Source: an uncultured Acidimicrobiales bacterium (lineage in GTDB: Bacteria; Actinomycetota; Acidimicrobiia; Acidimicrobiales; CADCSY01). Taken from it: a stretch of 44,344 bases of DNA. Of this stretch, positions 7,784 through 17,983 are shown one piece after another (within the stretch, counting starts at the first letter, position 1; each line of letters starts with the position of its first letter). Where the stretch lies: contig CADCSY010000104.1 in NCBI GenBank assembly GCA_902805555.1, positions 1-44,344 on the forward strand. Direction: 5' to 3'. The notes beneath the pieces are model-generated. The model saw only the letters and a list, made by a program, of their open reading frames with translations. It was not told the DNA's origin and ran no database searches. The position numbers and the translations under genes are program-made.

Positions 7784-9304
7784 TCAGGCGATCTCGAGCA
7801 GGCGGCACAGGTAGTAGGCCGCAGGCAGGACGAGCAGCAGCGCGTCGAACCGGTCGATGAGCCCGCCGTGGCCGGGGAGGATCGACCCCATGTCCTTCAC
7901 CTCGAGGTCGCGCTTGAGCATCGACTCGATGAGGTCCCCGATCGGGGCGAGCACGGCCACGAGCAACCCGAGCGCCAGGGCCGCGCCCGCCTTCGCCTCC
8001 CACGGGTGCAGGCCGATGAGGTCGAGCACCAGGTAGCTGACGACGACCGAGGCCGCGGCGCCGCCCAGGGCGCCCTCGATGGTCTTGTTCGGGCTGATGG
8101 CGGCGGCGATGGGTCGGCGGCCGAACCGGCGGCCGGCGAAGAGGGCCCCGACGTCGTTGGCCACGACCGCGAGGACGGTGCCGAGGAGGATGCCCGTCCC
8201 GTTCGGGAGGCGGAGCATGAGGGCGGCGAACGAGCCGAACAACCCGACGTAGGCCACCGTCAGGATGGTGACTGCGCTGTTCGCGGTCGGCGACGAGCGG
8301 GAGACGCCCACGAGGTACCACAGCAGGGTGAAGACCACGGTGAGCGTGAGCACGAGCGGGAGCGCGGTCTCACCCTTCCAGTACGCAGCGGTGACCAGGG
8401 ACGCGCAGGCGACGAGGCCGAGCAGCGTCGCCGGCTGGTGGCCCGCCTTGCGCAGCGCACCGAAGAGCTCGCCGGCGCACAGCGTGACGATCACGGTGGC
8501 GAAGGCCACCCCGTAGGCGGGACCGAGGGTCATGGCCACGATGGCTGCCACGGCGAGGACGACGCCGACCCCGATGGCGAGGGGCAGGTTGCGGTCCGTG
8601 CCGGGCTGGGCGGCTCGGCTGGAGCGGGCGCCGCCCCCTGCAGCTGTGGCGCGACGGGGACGTTGGCGACGGGGTGCGGCCGGTGCGCTGCCGGCTCGCT
8701 CCTGCTCGGCCACGGCATCCTCGGCGGGGCCTCCGGGTGCGTCCGGCGCCCCCGGACCGTCGTCGCCGAAGCCGAAGAGCTCGTCGGGACCGGATCGCCC
8801 CCCGGTGGCGAGGGTCTGGGTCTCGTCGCCGCGGAGGTCGGGGCCGGCGCCGCCCCCCTCGTCGACGGGCGACCCGCCACGCCACGCCTGCCCCGTGCCC
8901 GAGCCGGACCACAGGTCGGGGTCCCCGTCTCCGGCCCCCGATCGCCCGTCGGCCGACGAGGTGGACCCGGCACGGGTCCTGCTCGACGAGGTCGAGGAGG
9001 TGGCGCCCGCCGACCGGCGAGACACGACAGGTCGGGGGCCGGTCCGGGACGAGGCGCCAGCTCCCTCACCACCGGTGAGCGGGAAGCGCAGGGCCGGGCG
9101 GGCGCCGCCGGCCGGCGGGGACTCGGGCCGGTCCCCGTACCGAGGCCGACCCTCGGCCCGACGGGATCCGGCGGCGCCGCGATCGACAGCCGGGCGCTCG
9201 ACGACCTCGCCGGCTCCCATCATCCGCACCACCTCGGTCGGGGCATCGGCGCCGGCCGGGGGCAGCTGGTCGTCGGGTCGTTCCAACCTGGTGCGGTCGT
9301 CCAT
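7784..9304 (-). CDS. cdsA: phosphatidate cytidylyltransferase with long disordered N-terminal extension
   Basis: The C-terminal part, from about residue 240, is a normal multi-helix CDP-diacylglycerol synthase. It ends with the family signature SMLKRDLEVKDMGSILPGHG followed by GLIDRFD. CdsA makes CDP-DAG from phosphatidic acid and CTP in the membrane. The first 239 residues are an Arg/Pro/Gly/Ser/Asp-rich region without membrane helices. Short motif-like patches stand out: VVRMMGAGEVVER, RYGDRPESPP, ARPALRFPL and GPDELFGFGDDG. The length is 506 aa against about 270-300 for usual CdsA. The start at 9304 has a good ribosome binding site (GGAGGA, 4 nt before ATG), so the extension is probably translated. 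Confidence 0.94.
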   Translation of the reverse strand: MDDRTRLERPDDQLPPAGADAPTEVVRMMGAGEVVERPAVDRGAAGSRRAEGRPRYGDRPESPPAGGARPALRFPLTGGEGAGASSRTGPRPVVSRRSAGATSSTSSSRTRAGSTSSADGRSGAGDGDPDLWSGSGTGQAWRGGSPVDEGGGAGPDLRGDETQTLATGGRSGPDELFGFGDDGPGAPDAPGGPAEDAVAEQERAGSAPAAPRRQRPRRATAAGGGARSSRAAQPGTDRNLPLAIGVGVVLAVAAIVAMTLGPAYGVAFATVIVTLCAGELFGALRKAGHQPATLLGLVACASLVTAAYWKGETALPLVLTLTVVFTLLWYLVGVSRSSPTANSAVTILTVAYVGLFGSFAALMLRLPNGTGILLGTVLAVVANDVGALFAGRRFGRRPIAAAISPNKTIEGALGGAAASVVVSYLVLDLIGLHPWEAKAGAALALGLLVAVLAPIGDLIESMLKRDLEVKDMGSILPGHGGLIDRFDALLLVLPAAYYLCRLLEIA

Positions 9305-9356
9305 GCGGTCCTCCGGGTGCGTCGGGTCGAGGCGCGCCGCTCGTGGCGGCGCGAGG

Positions 9357-11507
<2,151 letters not shown>

Positions 11508-11597
11508 CGTCTTCCTTCGGGTCGTGGCGACGGTCGTCGCTGCGCGTGTCGGTGCTGGGCGGGGTGCTGGCGGTGCGCCGCTGGTGCGGGGCCCGGG

Positions 11598-12827
11598 TCA
11601 GTCGGTGGTGTCGGTCTTCCCGGGCGCCGGTGCGGCTCCGGCTGCCGGGTCGACCTCGGCTGCGAACGCACCGTCGACGTTGGCGACGTCCGGCGTCGCC
11701 TCCGGCTCCGACTGCTCGGGCTCGCGCACAACCGCCCCGGCTTCGGCTGCCGGCGACGCGCCGCCGCCGTGCGAGCCGACCGGCGACGTCTCGGCAGAAC
11801 CGGGCTGCGTCTGGGGGAAGCGTGCGGACACGTCGGCCTCGTCGTCACCGGCGGGGATGGAGCCGGGGGTGGCCTCGACCACGTCGGAGGGCGGCGCCTC
11901 GACGGCGGGGGTCGGCACGCCGCCCCGCTCCTGACCGGCGGCCGGTGAGGACTGGGCAGGCACCTCCGCGTCGACCTCGTCGTCGGCGGCCGGGGTCGTC
12001 GCACCGGCGGCCAGCCGGGCGTCGCGCTCGGCTGCCTGGCGGGCGGCCTCGTTGCGGGCCTCGGCCTGCTGGCGGGCGCGGTCGGCCTCCTGCTCCGGCG
12101 TGGGTGCCTGGGACCTGGGCTTGGCCGTCCCCCGCCGCTCGGCGATGTAGCGACCCTCCTTGACGGCGTCGCTGATGATCCGGCACATGAGGGTGCCCGA
12201 GCGGATGGCGTCGTCGTTGCCGGGGATGACGTAGTCGATGATGTCGGGGTTGCAGTTGGTGTCGACCACCGCGACGATCGGGATCTTCAGCTTGTTGGCC
12301 TCGGTGACCCCGATGTGCTCCTTCTTGGTGTCGATGATGAACACCGCCTCGGGGAGCTTCGCCATGTCGCGGATGCCGCCGAGGTTGCGCTCGAGCTTCT
12401 CGAGCTCGCGCGACTTCATCAGGGCTTCCTTCTTCGGCATGACGTCGAAGTCGCCGACCGCCCGCATGCGCTGGTACTCGGTCATCTTCTTGACGCGACC
12501 GCTCATGGTGGTGAAGTTCGTCAACATGCCGCCGAGCCAGCGCTCGTTGATGTAGGGCATGCCGCAGCCCGCGGCCGCCTCGGCCACCGGGTCCTGCGCC
12601 TGCTTCTTCGTGCCGATGAAGAGGATGTCTCCCCCGTCCGCGACGAGGTCCCGGACGAAGCTGTACGCCGTCTCGATGCGCTGGAGGGTCTGCTGGAGGT
12701 CGATGATGTAGATGCCGTTGCGCTCGCCGTAGATGAAGCGCCGCATGCGCGGGTCCCATCGGCGGGTCTGGTGCCCGAAGTGGACACCGGCTTCGAGCAG
12801 CTGTCGCATGGTGACGACGGGGGCCAT
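11598..12827 (-). CDS. rpsB: 30S ribosomal protein S2 with long acidic C-terminal extension
   Basis: The first 235-240 residues are an ordinary S2: [52 protein letters not shown], and [20 protein letters not shown]. About 170 further residues follow. The first 40 are Arg/Ala/Glu-rich and probably helical; the rest is Pro/Ala/Glu/Asp-rich and likely disordered. At 409 aa this is much longer than typical S2 (about 230-290). The tail is in frame, free of stops and has the local codon bias. The start is fixed by AAGGAGAACC before the ATG. S2 opens the rpsB-tsf-pyrH-frr-cdsA run. Confidence 0.96.
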   Translation of the reverse strand: MAPVVTMRQLLEAGVHFGHQTRRWDPRMRRFIYGERNGIYIIDLQQTLQRIETAYSFVRDLVADGGDILFIGTKKQAQDPVAEAAAGCGMPYINERWLGGMLTNFTTMSGRVKKMTEYQRMRAVGDFDVMPKKEALMKSRELEKLERNLGGIRDMAKLPEAVFIIDTKKEHIGVTEANKLKIPIVAVVDTNCNPDIIDYVIPGNDDAIRSGTLMCRIISDAVKEGRYIAERRGTAKPRSQAPTPEQEADRARQQAEARNEAARQAAERDARLAAGATTPAADDEVDAEVPAQSSPAAGQERGGVPTPAVEAPPSDVVEATPGSIPAGDDEADVSARFPQTQPGSAETSPVGSHGGGASPAAEAGAVVREPEQSEPEATPDVANVDGAFAAEVDPAAGAAPAPGKTDTTD

Positions 12828-13004
12828 GGTTCTCCTTGTGCACGGTTGAGGGCCTCCCGTGCCGCGCGCCTCGAGAGGCGACCGTGGATGGGCACGGGAA
12901 GGTGGTTCGCACCGGCGACGAGCTGCCACCGGACCGGCCACCGAGCATAGCGGCACCGTCCTGGTGCCCCCCTGGGGGGCGGGCGCTGCGCAGCCCCCGT
13001 CTCG
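12828..13004 (-). promoter_or_regulatory. rpsB upstream region: candidate -10 and palindromes
   Basis: This gap of 177 nt holds no gene. On the minus strand TATGCT (12944-12949) is a plausible -10, about 115 nt before the rpsB start. Directly upstream of it is an inverted repeat GGCACC/GGTGCC (12952-12968) and then GCCCCCC/GGGGGGC (12966-12980). The second could end transcripts of the upstream minus-strand gene, though no U-tract follows; the first overlaps the promoter spacer and could be an operator. No convincing -35 is seen. Confidence 0.4.
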
Positions 13005-14798
13005 TCAGGCTGCGCCCGCCAGGCCGAGCAGGAGGCCGGCGACCCGGTCGACGAGCATGGTCGCGGGGGCTGCGCCGCCGAGTGCGTGCTCGGCGGTGGT
13101 GACGAGCGCGGCGGTCGCCACGCCCGCAGCCAGCGTGGCGGTCGGGACGCAGGTGGGCGCCATGTCGGCGAGCGCCAGCGCGATCTCCCGGGCGGCCTCC
13201 GGGGACCCTGGCAGCCGGCTGTGGGCGGCGGCGCCGACCAGGTCCACCAGTGCGTTGGTGGCACCGACGGCGGTGCTCGAGACGGCCGGGACGACCAGGT
13301 CGCCCGCCCCCGCCACGGAGGTGAACCGGACCCGGTCCGGCAGTGCCCGCTCCTGCAGGTCGGTGAGGAAGGCGGACCCCTCGGCCATCTGTGCGACGGA
13401 CGTCGCCCCGGGGTCGATCCCATCCCCGGTGGCGGCCGCCACGCCCGAGCGGAGGGTGCTGCTCTCACTGGTCAGGCCGAGGGTCCCGGCCAGGCCAGCG
13501 ACGGGTGCCCCCTGGTGTGGGGAGGCGAGCGTGACGACGTGGTCGACGGGGAGCTCCTCCCCAGGCGCCGCCGGTGTGAGCGCCTCCCGCACGACCAGGC
13601 CGCCCTGGGAGTGGGCGATCACGTCGACCGGCACGCCCGGGTGCGCCTCGGCGATGTCGACCAGGAGCCGCTGCAGGTGGGCCCCCGACGTCCGCAGGTC
13701 GGCCATCGAGTCCGCCGGACCGTACCCGGAGGCTGGGACGCCCGGGAGGGAGCCGACCTCGGGAACCCTTCCGCCGGCGTAGGAGAGCTGCACGCGGTCG
13801 GCGTCGGCGTAGCCGAGCGCCCGGGTGTCGACGTCGAGCACGTCGGCCACGCCACCCCGCGACCCGTAGCCGCCGACCATGACCACGATCCGCCGCTCGG
13901 GCGGCGGCGCCGGGACGGGGTGGTCGGCGGGCGTGCAGCCGGCCTGGTCCGCCCGCAGCTCGTCGAACGAGCTGCGGGCGCGTGCGAGGGCGGTGGCGGT
14001 GAGCAGCGGCACCAGGGCCCCGCCTCCGGCGCCGGCCCGCAGCACGTCCCGCACCACCGCCCCGGCCGCCACCGTGGTGCCGGCGACACGGGAACCGGCC
14101 TGCGCCAACGCCGGGAGGCCGGCCCGCCCGAGCCGCCCCGCACCGTCGAGCACGTCGCTCCCGAGGTCGGCGGTCGTGCGCACCGCTCCCGCACCGGCGC
14201 CTGCCAGCCACCGTGCCGCCGTCGCTGCGCCTCCGAGGGCGCCGGTGCGGACGAGCAGCCCCAAGAGCCCCCGGCGCTCCTCGGCGATCGTCCCCGACGC
14301 CCGCTGCTCGACGGGCACGAGCCGCACGTCGACCACGCCGCCGCCGAAGAGCAGCGCAGGGTCGACGTAGCGCTCCCCCGCCCGGGCCCCGAAGTGGAGC
14401 GACCCCCCGCTCGTGCCCACCACCGCCCCGGCCGCGAGCACGTCTCCCCGACGCACCGAGACCCCCGCCAGGAACGAGTAGCTCGTGCGCAGGCCGTCGG
14501 CATGGAGCACGACGACGTGGTGGTGGCCCCCGACCGGGCCGGCGAACGTGACCCGGCCGGGAGCCGAGGTGACGACCTCCGCCCCGGGGGCGGTCGCGTA
14601 GTCGAGCCCTCGGTTGCCGGCGCCGTAGGGACCCGGGGGTGGCCGGAAGGAGTCGACCACCGGCGCGTCGACCGGCGGGCCGTAGCTGTCGGCGGCTGCG
14701 GCGCCCGGGGCCCACTGCACCGAGGCCAGGACGAGGCACGTGCCGACGAGCAGCGCGATGGCGGGCCGGAGGCGCAGAGGCCTGGAGCGCAGGCGCAT
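13005..14798 (-). CDS. secreted LytM/M23-like domain fused to an alpha/beta-hydrolase (esterase/lipase)
   Basis: A 597-residue exported protein. A signal peptide covers about residues 1-36 (LRPAIALLVGTCLVLASVQ, then AAAA). A LytM/M23-like domain spans about 40-165 (NRGLDYATAPGAEV, then SLHFGARAGERYVDP). Compared with active M23 enzymes the first zinc histidine is N62 (D66 is kept), the usual YAHL histidine is absent, and HxH reads SLH (H135 kept), so catalysis is doubtful. A hydrophobic Ala/Gly-rich linker leads to an alpha/beta-hydrolase domain (about 300-560) with the nucleophile motif AHSQGG (S397). An M23-like gene next to rpsB is conserved in actinobacteria (Rv2891 in M. tuberculosis); the hydrolase fusion is the unusual part. 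The hydrolase substrate is unknown. Confidence 0.85.
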   Translation of the reverse strand: MRLRSRPLRLRPAIALLVGTCLVLASVQWAPGAAAADSYGPPVDAPVVDSFRPPPGPYGAGNRGLDYATAPGAEVVTSAPGRVTFAGPVGGHHHVVVLHADGLRTSYSFLAGVSVRRGDVLAAGAVVGTSGGSLHFGARAGERYVDPALLFGGGVVDVRLVPVEQRASGTIAEERRGLLGLLVRTGALGGAATAARWLAGAGAGAVRTTADLGSDVLDGAGRLGRAGLPALAQAGSRVAGTTVAAGAVVRDVLRAGAGGGALVPLLTATALARARSSFDELRADQAGCTPADHPVPAPPPERRIVVMVGGYGSRGGVADVLDVDTRALGYADADRVQLSYAGGRVPEVGSLPGVPASGYGPADSMADLRTSGAHLQRLLVDIAEAHPGVPVDVIAHSQGGLVVREALTPAAPGEELPVDHVVTLASPHQGAPVAGLAGTLGLTSESSTLRSGVAAATGDGIDPGATSVAQMAEGSAFLTDLQERALPDRVRFTSVAGAGDLVVPAVSSTAVGATNALVDLVGAAAHSRLPGSPEAAREIALALADMAPTCVPTATLAAGVATAALVTTAEHALGGAAPATMLVDRVAGLLLGLAGAA

Positions 14799-15079
14799 GG
14801 TGGTTCCCCTGGGGCGAGGCGCAGCGACGTGCGGGGAGCTTCAGGGGAGGTGCGACCGGGGCGCCGGCGCGTGCGCGCAACGAGCGGTGGGACCGACGGG
14901 GCCGTGCCAGCGAGCGGAGCGGCACCGGGTCGACCCGGGGCCACCGGCGAGCCCGTCGGCTGGGGGAAGCGGGAAGCTGCGCCAGCGGGAGCTGGCAGCA
15001 GCCGGAGGCATCCGTGGATGCCGCTGGCGCCGGAGGGTACCCCCCGCCCGGACGGGTGGGAAGAGCCGGTCCCGGTGGA
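14799..15079. other. intergenic region between sigma factor and LytM-esterase genes
   Basis: No gene is visible in these 281 nt. They contain a perfect inverted repeat GGCATCC/GGATGCC (15007-15022) and GCCAG/CTGGC nearby, which could end sigma-factor transcripts although no U-tract follows. A TACCCT hexamer (minus, 15034-15039) is a weak -10 candidate, but it would give a leader of over 200 nt. No clear promoter for the 597-aa gene was found. Confidence 0.4.
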
Positions 15080-15856
15080 TCAGCGCTTCTCGGGGCCGCC
15101 CATCTTCGAGCGGAGGTGGATGACGGCCTTCGTGTGGATCTGGCACACCCGGCTCTCGGTCACGCCGAGCACCTGGCCGATCTCGGCCAGCGTCATGCCC
15201 TCGTAGTAGTAGAGCATCAGGACGACCTTCTCACGCTCGGGCATGCGGGTGATCGCCTCGGCCAGGAGCTGGCGCATCTCCTCGACCTCGTACGACTGCA
15301 CCGGCCCGTCGGCGTTGTCGGCCACGGTGTCGCCGAGGGTGAGCGACTCACCCCGGTCGCCACCGACGGAGAGCATCTCGTCGAGCGCCACCAGACCGAT
15401 GAAGCTGATCTGGCTCAGCGCGTTGCCGAGCTGCGCCTCGGTCATGTCGAGCTCCTCGGCGAGCTCTGCGTCGGACGGGCTCCGGTGGTGGGTCGACTCG
15501 AGCTTGGCGTAGGCCTTCTCCAGCGCGCGTGCCTTGGACCGCACCGACCGCGGCACCCAGTCGATCGACCGGAGCTCGTCGAGGATCGCTCCCTTGATCC
15601 GGGCGATGGCGTACGTCTCGAACTTGTAGCCCCGCTCGAGGTCGAACTTCTCGATGGCGTCGATGAGGCCGAAGATCCCGTAGCTGACGAGGTCGCTCTG
15701 CTCGACGTTCTGGGGCAGTCCGACCGCGACTCGACCGGCGACGTACTTGACGAGGGGCGAGTAGTGCAGGATCAGTCGGTCCCGCTCGGAGGCGGTGGCG
15801 GACTCCTTGTACGCGCTCCACAGCGCGTCGACCTCGGCGTGCTCCTCGGGCTCCAT
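15080..15856 (-). CDS. whiG: FliA/WhiG family RNA polymerase sigma factor
   Basis: A 258-residue sigma-70 group 3 factor. Region 2 (about 25-100) reads HYSPLVKYVAGRVAVGLPQN, LVSYGIFGLIDAIEKFD and YAIARIKGAILDELRSIDWV. Region 3 contains SVRSKARALEKAYAKLE and VALDEMLSVGG. Region 4 (about 205-250) reads MLYYYEGMTLAEIGQVLGVT and SRVCQIHTKA. These are diagnostic of the FliA (motility) / WhiG (Streptomyces sporulation) family. Its place between the LytM gene near rpsB and the xer-dprA genes matches whiG in Streptomyces, hence the symbol; the process it controls here is unknown. The ATG overlaps the recombinase stop (TGATG), implying coupling. Three promoter-like sites of the WhiG/FliA type occur at 42.5-43.6 kb. 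No anti-sigma partner (RsiG or FlgM) is seen in the window. Confidence 0.93.
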   Translation of the reverse strand: MEPEEHAEVDALWSAYKESATASERDRLILHYSPLVKYVAGRVAVGLPQNVEQSDLVSYGIFGLIDAIEKFDLERGYKFETYAIARIKGAILDELRSIDWVPRSVRSKARALEKAYAKLESTHHRSPSDAELAEELDMTEAQLGNALSQISFIGLVALDEMLSVGGDRGESLTLGDTVADNADGPVQSYEVEEMRQLLAEAITRMPEREKVVLMLYYYEGMTLAEIGQVLGVTESRVCQIHTKAVIHLRSKMGGPEKR

Positions 15857-16758
15857 CAGCGTTCCCCGGTGCTCGGAGCAGCGCGAGGGTGCGTTGCCTC
15901 GTGCACGGAGCGAAGCCGCTCCTTGCTCACGTGGGTGTAGTGCTGCGTGGTCGACAGATCGGCGTGGCCGAGCAGCTCCTGCACCGCTCTCAGGTCGGCA
16001 CCACCGTCGAGGAGATGAGTCGCGTAGGTGTGGCGCAGCGCGTGCGGGTTGGTGGGCGCCGCCGCCCGGCGGTCGAGGATGCGGCGCACGTCGCGAGGCC
16101 CGAGGCGGCGGCCGAGGCGGTTGAGGAGCAGCGCGTCCGGCGGTGTCCGGTCGTTGGCCAGCTGGGCCCGGCCGGCCTCGATCCAGCCTTCGACGGCCTC
16201 CGCCGCAGGGTCGCTCAGTGGCACCTGCCGCTGCTTCGAGCCCTTCCCCCACACGGTGACCAGCCGGCGGTCGAGGTCGAGGTCGCCGGGCCGGAGGCCG
16301 CACAGCTCGGCCACCCGCAACCCGCTGCCGTAGAGCAGCTCGAGCACCGCGTCGTCGCGCAGGCGGATCGCGGGGGGGTCGGCATCGAAGACGACGGGAG
16401 GGTCGTCGAGCAGGTGCTCGAGCTCCTCGGCCCGCAGCACCCTCGGCAGCCGCCCTCCACCGGATGGTGCCCCGAGGCCTGCGGCCGGATCGACCGGGAG
16501 CCGTCCCGTCCGCGCCGCCCAGGCGAAGTACCGGCGGAGCGAGGAGGCCTTGCGGGCCACCGTCCGACGGGCATAGCGCCTGGTGGCCAGGTAGGCGAGG
16601 TACCGCCGGAGCACGAGGCGGTCGACCAGGTGTGGCTCGGCGATGCCCGCCCGGCCCGCCCACTCGACGAAGGCGCTCACGTCGCTGCGATAGGCGGTCA
16701 CCGTCGCCGGCGACGCCGAGGTGAGCGAGGTCGAGAAGGCGTCCACCTCCCATCCCAC
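15856..16758 (-). CDS. xerC: XerC/XerD-type tyrosine recombinase
   Basis: A 300-residue tyrosine recombinase. The N-terminal SAM-like core-binding domain occupies about 1-95. The catalytic domain has R148 (YGSGLRVAEL), K172 (GKGSKQRQVPL), H239 and R242 (HALRHTYATHLL), H265 (LLGHADLSTTQHY) and the nucleophile Y274. Xer enzymes resolve chromosome dimers at dif during division. Lack of any integrase context, and the conserved place between dprA and whiG, argue for the housekeeping role; XerC versus XerD cannot be settled by eye. Two GTG starts are possible (16758 or 16746); I use the longer. It is the second gene of dprA-xerC-whiG. Confidence 0.92.
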   Translation of the reverse strand: MGWEVDAFSTSLTSASPATVTAYRSDVSAFVEWAGRAGIAEPHLVDRLVLRRYLAYLATRRYARRTVARKASSLRRYFAWAARTGRLPVDPAAGLGAPSGGGRLPRVLRAEELEHLLDDPPVVFDADPPAIRLRDDAVLELLYGSGLRVAELCGLRPGDLDLDRRLVTVWGKGSKQRQVPLSDPAAEAVEGWIEAGRAQLANDRTPPDALLLNRLGRRLGPRDVRRILDRRAAAPTNPHALRHTYATHLLDGGADLRAVQELLGHADLSTTQHYTHVSKERLRSVHEATHPRAAPSTGER

Positions 16759-16786
16759 CCGTGCAACGCTACCTGTGCGCAAGGGA

Positions 16787-17983
16787 TCACGGCGGGTGGT
16801 GCGGAGGGCGCAGGTCCGGGTCGGGGTCGGGCGGTGGCGCGGCCAGGCGGCTGTACCAGGCGCCGCTGCGCGCCACGTGACCGAGGCGCTCGAGCTCCGC
16901 CAGGTGGAGGGCCACGGGGCCGAGGGGCTCCTCGAGGCGGTCCGCCACCTGCTCGAGGGTGCTCGCGTCCCAGCCGAGTGCGTCGAGGACCAGCGCCTGG
17001 TCGGCCGTGACCGCGGCGGGCTCCGCAGCCGGTCGGTCGCGCGACGCGCCACCGCCGAGGCCAAGGGCGACGAGGACGTCGGTGGCGTCGAGGGCCGGAC
17101 CACACCCGGCCAGGAGGAGGCCGTTGCTCCCGGCCGCCGCCGGGTTGCGCACCGAGCCCGGCACGGCGAGCACGATCCGGTCCCGCTCGAGGGCTGCGTC
17201 GACGGTGTGCATCGAACCGCCATGCGCGCCGCTCTCGACGACCACCACCACCCGGGCGAACGCAGCGACGATGCGGTTGCGGGCCGGGAAGCGCCAGGCG
17301 GCCGGCGGGGTCCCGAGCGGGTACTCGGTCACGACGACCCCGGCACCCGCCACCCGCGCAGCGAGACCGGCGTGGGCGCGCGGGTAGGTGTCGTGGAGCC
17401 CCGTGCCGACGACTGCCGCCGGCGCGGCGCCGGCGGCTGCGAGCGCGCCTCGGTGGGCGGCGCCGTCGATGCCGAGCGCCAGTCCCGAGACGACGCACAC
17501 CCCGGCCGCAGCGAGGTCACGTCCAAGCTCCTCTGCCACCGCCCTGCCCGTCGGCGTGCAGCGACGGGTGCCGACGAGGGCAGCCGTCGGGCGGGCCAGG
17601 ACCGAGGGATCGCCACGCACGAAGAGCACGGCTGGAGGCTCGGGATCGTCCTCGAGTGACGCCGGCCAGGCGGAATCACCGGGGAGGAGGACACCGACCC
17701 CCTCCTCGACGTGGCGGCGCCACAGGTCGCCGACATCGGTCGCCCTCGCTGCGCTGGACCAGGCCCGGTCGACGTCTTCGGAGAGCCCACGGCTGCGTTC
17801 GGCCACGGCGGCCACCAGGTGCAGCCCGCCCTCCTGCACCCGCCCCCACGCCTCCTCCGGGGTCCACGTCGCCAGCACCGCGCCGAGTCGGACCGGTCCC
17901 ATCCGAGGCAGCCCGGCGAGGGCGACGACGAACGCTGCGCCCTGCCCGCCCCGATCGGCTCCGCCGAGTGACGCCGGGCTCAC
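16787..17983 (-). CDS. dprA: DNA-processing protein DprA
   Basis: DprA/Smf (398 aa) binds single-stranded DNA and loads RecA during uptake and recombination. The Rossmann-like core shows ALVGTRRCTPTGRAVAEELG, VVSGLALGIDGAAHRGAL, a GTGLHDTYPRAH loop, FPARNRIVAAFARVVVVVES and GGSMHTVDAALERDR. A C-terminal winged-helix-like segment follows (about 315-385). Its start overlaps the comM stop as ATGA. The comM-dprA-xer order is a common actinobacterial arrangement. Presence of DprA and ComM alone does not prove natural competence. Confidence 0.95.
   Translation of the reverse strand: MSPASLGGADRGGQGAAFVVALAGLPRMGPVRLGAVLATWTPEEAWGRVQEGGLHLVAAVAERSRGLSEDVDRAWSSAARATDVGDLWRRHVEEGVGVLLPGDSAWPASLEDDPEPPAVLFVRGDPSVLARPTAALVGTRRCTPTGRAVAEELGRDLAAAGVCVVSGLALGIDGAAHRGALAAAGAAPAAVVGTGLHDTYPRAHAGLAARVAGAGVVVTEYPLGTPPAAWRFPARNRIVAAFARVVVVVESGAHGGSMHTVDAALERDRIVLAVPGSVRNPAAAGSNGLLLAGCGPALDATDVLVALGLGGGASRDRPAAEPAAVTADQALVLDALGWDASTLEQVADRLEEPLGPVALHLAELERLGHVARSGAWYSRLAAPPPDPDPDLRPPHHPP

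Noticed and set aside
15856-16758. Tyrosine recombinase as a mobile-element integrase
   Set aside because: It is in an operon with dprA and whiG, matches the housekeeping Xer layout, and no attachment-site repeats or phage genes are nearby.
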